A stretch of 64,000 bases of DNA from Aquila chrysaetos chrysaetos (taxonomy: Eukaryota > Chordata > Aves > Accipitriformes > Accipitridae): the NCBI RefSeq assembly GCF_900496995.4, contig NC_044027.1, positions 10,564,743 through 10,628,742 of the forward strand, read 5' to 3'. The stretch's first letter is position 1, and each line of letters starts with the position of its first letter. The translations under genes were made by a program, and so were the position numbers. The notes beneath the pieces were generated by a model. That model was not told the origin of the DNA and searched no databases. It saw nothing but the letters and a program-made list of their open reading frames with translations. Positions 60,101 to 64,000 of this stretch are shown here, in pieces.

Positions 60101-63100
60101 TGGGCAATTCTGCCCATGCAGGACTTGCTGCAGCTGGACGGCACCTGGGCTGCACCACCAGCGTGTTCCTACATGAGGCATGTGTCCTCCAGAAAGGCTG
60201 AGGTCTTCCAGGTGGGCACCAGAAATAATCCAGTGAGAAAAATAGGTGTTCAGGACATAGACTGCTGGAGGAGAGATGTTTGAGACTTTCTTGGTTTATG
60301 GACACAGTGGTCTCCAGACTCAAATCATGCCTGAGATGGCTCTTAGCCACACTGAAGGACATCAGCTGGGCTTTGCCTTCTGTAAATGAAGTTATTCTCT
60401 ATGTCCTGAATGGGGTTGATGCCCTTCCTGCCGTCCTCTGGTCCCTGAAGCCTGTTTTATGGGGGATGGTACACTGGCACCTAGAGATCCCCAACTGAGG
60501 ATGTTCAGAGGCAGATACGTGCTCCACTACATTCAAACATGGTTGTATCTATGTAACATTCACACTGTCTTAAGCAATTTGTTAATGAACCAGCAAAAAA
60601 GCAGTTGCCAGGCCAACCCAAAGCCAAACATGTTTGTCTTGGAGATGCAGCGTGACAGCTTTTTAAGAGAAGTGGGTCTTGAGCAAACCTCACCATGGAT
60701 TTCTGCGATCCGGCTCTCCAGAGCTGCTCTGGGATTTTGTATCCCAAAACAGAGGATGCTTGAGGAGAGTGAAAGGACTGAGCCCTGCCTGTGACAGGGA
60801 AAAGCCCCCTATGGTTAGGACCACTCGTCTCCTTGGGCAATTCCTACAGCCTGTTGCCCATCCATACAGCAACTCCATCTTCCCTTACCACGTCAGGGCA
60901 AGGTGTGCAGCCCATGGAGTCCTGGGACGTGGCAGCACAGGAGCATTTCTGAGCAGCTGGGTTTGGCCTCCTGCATTGCTCCAGGAGGGGAGGGCTTGGC
61001 CATGGCTGCTGGCACAGGCCAGGCTTGGGTCAGTGCTGCGGCATCCCTCACCCGTCCTGGTGCTCCAGGGCAGGGTGGTGGCCAGGACAAGGTTTTACTG
61101 CTTCCACCGACCGGTGGAGGTCAGGGCTGCTCGTTAGGTTTCAGGCTTGTTCTGAAGCAGGATAGTGGGCTTGGGGCATCCCAAAATGAGTCCGTCTCAG
61201 CACAGGTTGTGCTTGGTCACAGCTTTGTTGGTGTGGGCACAAGCGGTGACAGGGTTGGTCCCTCTTCCCCCAGAACCAGTTGGAGACACAGGGCTGGTTG
61301 CTTGTTGCCATGAGCAAGCGAGGCAAGGCAGGCCTGGAGAAAGGCTGCCCAGCCAGCTTGGTATAAATAATGTGGGCTAAGCCTCTTGGAGTGACGTATG
61401 GGCTCAAGTCCTACTAGGCCACCGTGTCACCAGCTTCTGGCCCTGCTTGAAAACAATGCAGTGGGTCATTTTCATGCCACGCATCACCACGAGAACAAGC
61501 CTAACTGCAGGTGATGGGCTTGGGGGAGGAGGTTGCTCTCAAGCATGTCATCTCCATGATTGCACTTTTAAGACCATATTACTCAAGAGCCCTGGAGGTC
61601 TTCCATTCGCAGGTGAGATGCGCTTCATTGTCCATAGGCACTGATGTTGTCTCTACATTGGAGGATAAGTCCAGAGCTGTCTGTATTGTCCATTCTTGGT
61701 AGAAATGGTAATTAAAATTCTTCCAGCCTGAAGGAAACAGATGCAACGTGGTAGGTCCAGACAAGCCAAGTGTTGGAGGCACTGGATGAGATAAGCATAT
61801 GCGTTTTTTTTCCCCTGAAACCTGGTTTATCTCCAAGATGAAAAGCTTGACTGTGAGCGTCACCAACTGACGTTAGAGCCTAAAAGCTCTGGCTGGCCAG
61901 ACCATTTGGGGACACAGGCGGCAACATCTGACCTGCTAATGTGGGGATGTGAGAGCACTGCTTCCTGGGAGGTGGCCTGGCTTGACTTGAGGACCTTGGG
62001 GAGTGGAGGAGCTGCCATTTCCCTGGGAGTCTTTTGCTGAGCCTGTAACTTCCCCTGAGTGTAGAATTGGCTCTAGGATGCCTTCCCTGGTGTTGCTCAT
62101 TTTGGATAGCTCGTATGCGCTGGCATCCCTTCTCCTGGTTAGATGTGCCTTTGCCAGAGGCTGCTTAGAAATTGCCCTGCTCCGAGGACAGGTCCGGGTG
62201 TTTTCTCAGCTCCGGCGTTGGCCAAGCCCTCGGTGCCTCGTCCATCCCCATGTGCTCACCTCCCACCTGGCAGCCCCAGCACCGCAGTGAGCAGTGCCCC
62301 AGGAGCCCTTCCACTGGTGGGATGCTGGTCAGGAAGGGTGGTACATTGGGCTAACTGGGAAGCAGATGGTGTCACCCAGAGCTGTTCTTACCCACCCAGA
62401 GGTGACACACTGCTGGTGCCCCACAGCAAAGGCAAGGTCCTTGTTCAGAGATGCCTGGGGACCTCCCTGCTCCTCCCAGGGGTGTAGGCAGTGCTCACGT
62501 CCTGCCCAGCTTCCCAGCCACAGCAACACAAACAGCATCCAGCTCCACTGCTAGCAGCCACATTAGCCAAAACAGCCCCACGGAGCAGCTGTATCCTCGT
62601 ACATCTGCAGCTTTTCACCTCAAAATTCCCACCTCTTCCCACTTTCCGTGCCAGACCTGGCCACCCCCAGCATTTAGTGTTGCCCTCTTGGTCCACCCAA
62701 GAGCTAACAGACCACTCTTCCCTAACCTGAGGGTTTAGTGGCTGCTGCGAGGACACCCAGGAGGTGCAGGTCATGGCCACGTCTCCTCCAAATGTGACAC
62801 TGTGATCTCAGGCTTTTGCTCAGGTTTGTGTCTTGTACCCTCCCGAGCTTTGGCAGGGCCCCGGCGCCTCTTTGGAGGGTGCTCTGTGGATCTGCCTCTT
62901 TCCCAGCCTTGCCCAGGCTCTGAGCTGGCTTTGGCAGCCGGTGGAAGAGCAGACCTTTGGAGGCAGATCTGACCCATGGTCAAAGGCAGGAGAGGACGTC
63001 GGTTTAGGGAATGGCTGTGCCTGTCTGCAGCCCAGGCACAGGGCAGCTCTGCAGCAGGCTGGGAGGAGGGCTGGCCCCCGGTGCTGATGGGGGCCCACCT

Positions 63101-64000
63101 CTGACCAGGGCATGGATGCCCTAAAACAACAAAGCTCAGAGCAATCACCCTCAGAGGTGCCCAATTTCTGCTCTGGGAGGCCCATCTTGGTGCCAGGATC
63201 AGGCCAGGGGACATGACAGCACTTTGCACCGGGAGGTGCACAGCCAGGCAGATGCTCCCCCCATCGCACACATCCAGCTCAACCCATACACATGCAAAAG
63301 AGAGAGAGAGTTCCCACAAAGCCGGGTGCTGAAGACGAAATGTCCTCTGCAGCAGCTGCCACAGCGAGGACAAGCTCAGGGGTGGCTGAGGCAGCTCTTT
63401 GGGGAGCCCTTTTTGGGCTTTCCTGCCCTGGATTCCCGTCCACCCGCCTTGCTGCAGCAAATGGAGGGTGCCAGGAGCACCGACCCAGCCGAGCCACGAG
63501 AACCTTTGCACTGACAGCACCTTCCCCTGGGCCCCAGGACGCTCCTTCCCAGCCTCCTTCCTTCCTTCCCTTCCTGGTCCCGGAGCAAAGCGGTATTTTC
63601 ATCATAGGTGCAGGATTTCTTTCTGGCTGCTCACAGCCAGACCCTGGCCACTTCCTAGCCAGTATCGCCGCCTGGCACGTGGTGCACTGCCACGGCCCTC
63701 CGTGTTTTACTCCCCGTCATTTGTGATTGAGTTGTTGGTGTGGGATGGAGAGCGCGTGCGTACTGCCTTGTAAACAGCACTGTTATTCCTGGATCCTTGC
63801 TCCGGGGAAGGAGCCAAACGTGAGTAATGAAAGGAAGAGGAGGGATGCGCTGGCATCCCTCCTTCTCGGCTCCGCTCCTGCGCCAGCAGAGGACCAGAGG
63901 GCAGGACCGGGGACACACGGGCAGCCCTCCCTGCCAGCTCCTGCCCACGGCAGAGGACAATTCCTGGTTCACTTTTTTGCTGCGTGGGTGACCTGGATGC
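54145..64000 (+). other. STXBP1: STXBP1 intron 1 (partial)
   Basis: The remaining 9.9 kb after the STXBP1 exon 1 donor. I searched by eye for exon 2 (AG, Ile-Met-His-Asp-Val) and did not see it, and recognised no other gene. The first 1.5 kb is very GC-rich with poly-C and poly-G tracts. From about 58,450 the sequence becomes AT-richer, with unremarkable open frames of under 165 codons. Confidence 0.65.

Noticed and set aside
59874-60362. 162-codon minus-strand frame in STXBP1 intron 1
   Set aside because: No recognisable domain and no splice partners. A frame of this length is not unexpected by chance over 10 kb.
1-64000. CRISPR arrays, operons, phage or other prokaryotic systems
   Set aside because: The genes are spliced vertebrate genes with GT-AG introns. 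The tandem repeats are contiguous minisatellites without unique spacers of CRISPR type.
1-64000. tRNA, rRNA, snRNA or microRNA genes
   Set aside because: I saw no A/B-box pair with a cloverleaf or known small-RNA sequence. The only perfect hairpin (18,368-18,396) has a 13-bp stem, too short for a microRNA precursor.

Overview
The window looks like a GC-rich, gene-dense piece of a vertebrate genome, most likely a bird (or another sauropsid) and probably a microchromosome. The reasons are vertebrate exon-intron genes with short introns, many GC-rich minisatellites and long homopolymer tracts, no recognisable mammalian SINEs, and a short fragment resembling the 3' end of a CR1 LINE near 23.5 kb. 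NIBAN2 and STXBP1 lie head to head, as on human 9q33-q34. I assigned the species group from these cues only; no database search was possible.

Layout, left to right. (1) 1-3,227, + strand: the 3' part of a fibrillar collagen gene. Five Gly-X-Y exons are followed by five exons of a C-propeptide (COLFI) domain. The gene starts outside the window. It is clade A/B-like rather than clade C, but I cannot match it to a named collagen. (2) 6,319-10,638, + strand: SLC31A2-like copper transporter (CTR2), four coding exons and 136 residues, behind a CpG island that carries a ZNF143/THAP11-type element and a pentamer-built minisatellite. (3) 12,694-43,067, - strand: complete NIBAN2 (FAM129B), 14 coding exons and 842 residues, with intron 1 of about 16.3 kb. 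Its 3' end converges on that of SLC31A2, and poly(A) signals of the two strands interleave within about 250 bp. (4) 54,108-54,144, + strand: the first coding exon of STXBP1 (Munc18-1); the rest of the window is its intron 1. The NIBAN2 and STXBP1 start codons are divergent and about 11 kb apart.

The genes do not form a pathway. The collagen is extracellular matrix, CTR2 is an endosomal/lysosomal copper transporter, NIBAN2 is a PH-domain membrane/cytosolic signalling protein, and STXBP1 is the neuronal SNARE regulator. The most unusual content is: the collagen C-propeptide, which keeps all three intrachain disulfide pairs but has lost both cysteines of the interchain bond, the conserved glycosylation sequon and any obvious propeptide cleavage site; the position of a collagen plus SLC31A2 where human has LRSAM1; a PxSP-rich amino-acid repeat in the NIBAN2 tail; and a 1.37-kb G-rich minisatellite with nested 110-bp and 535-bp higher-order structure that ends about 350 bp upstream of the STXBP1 start codon.
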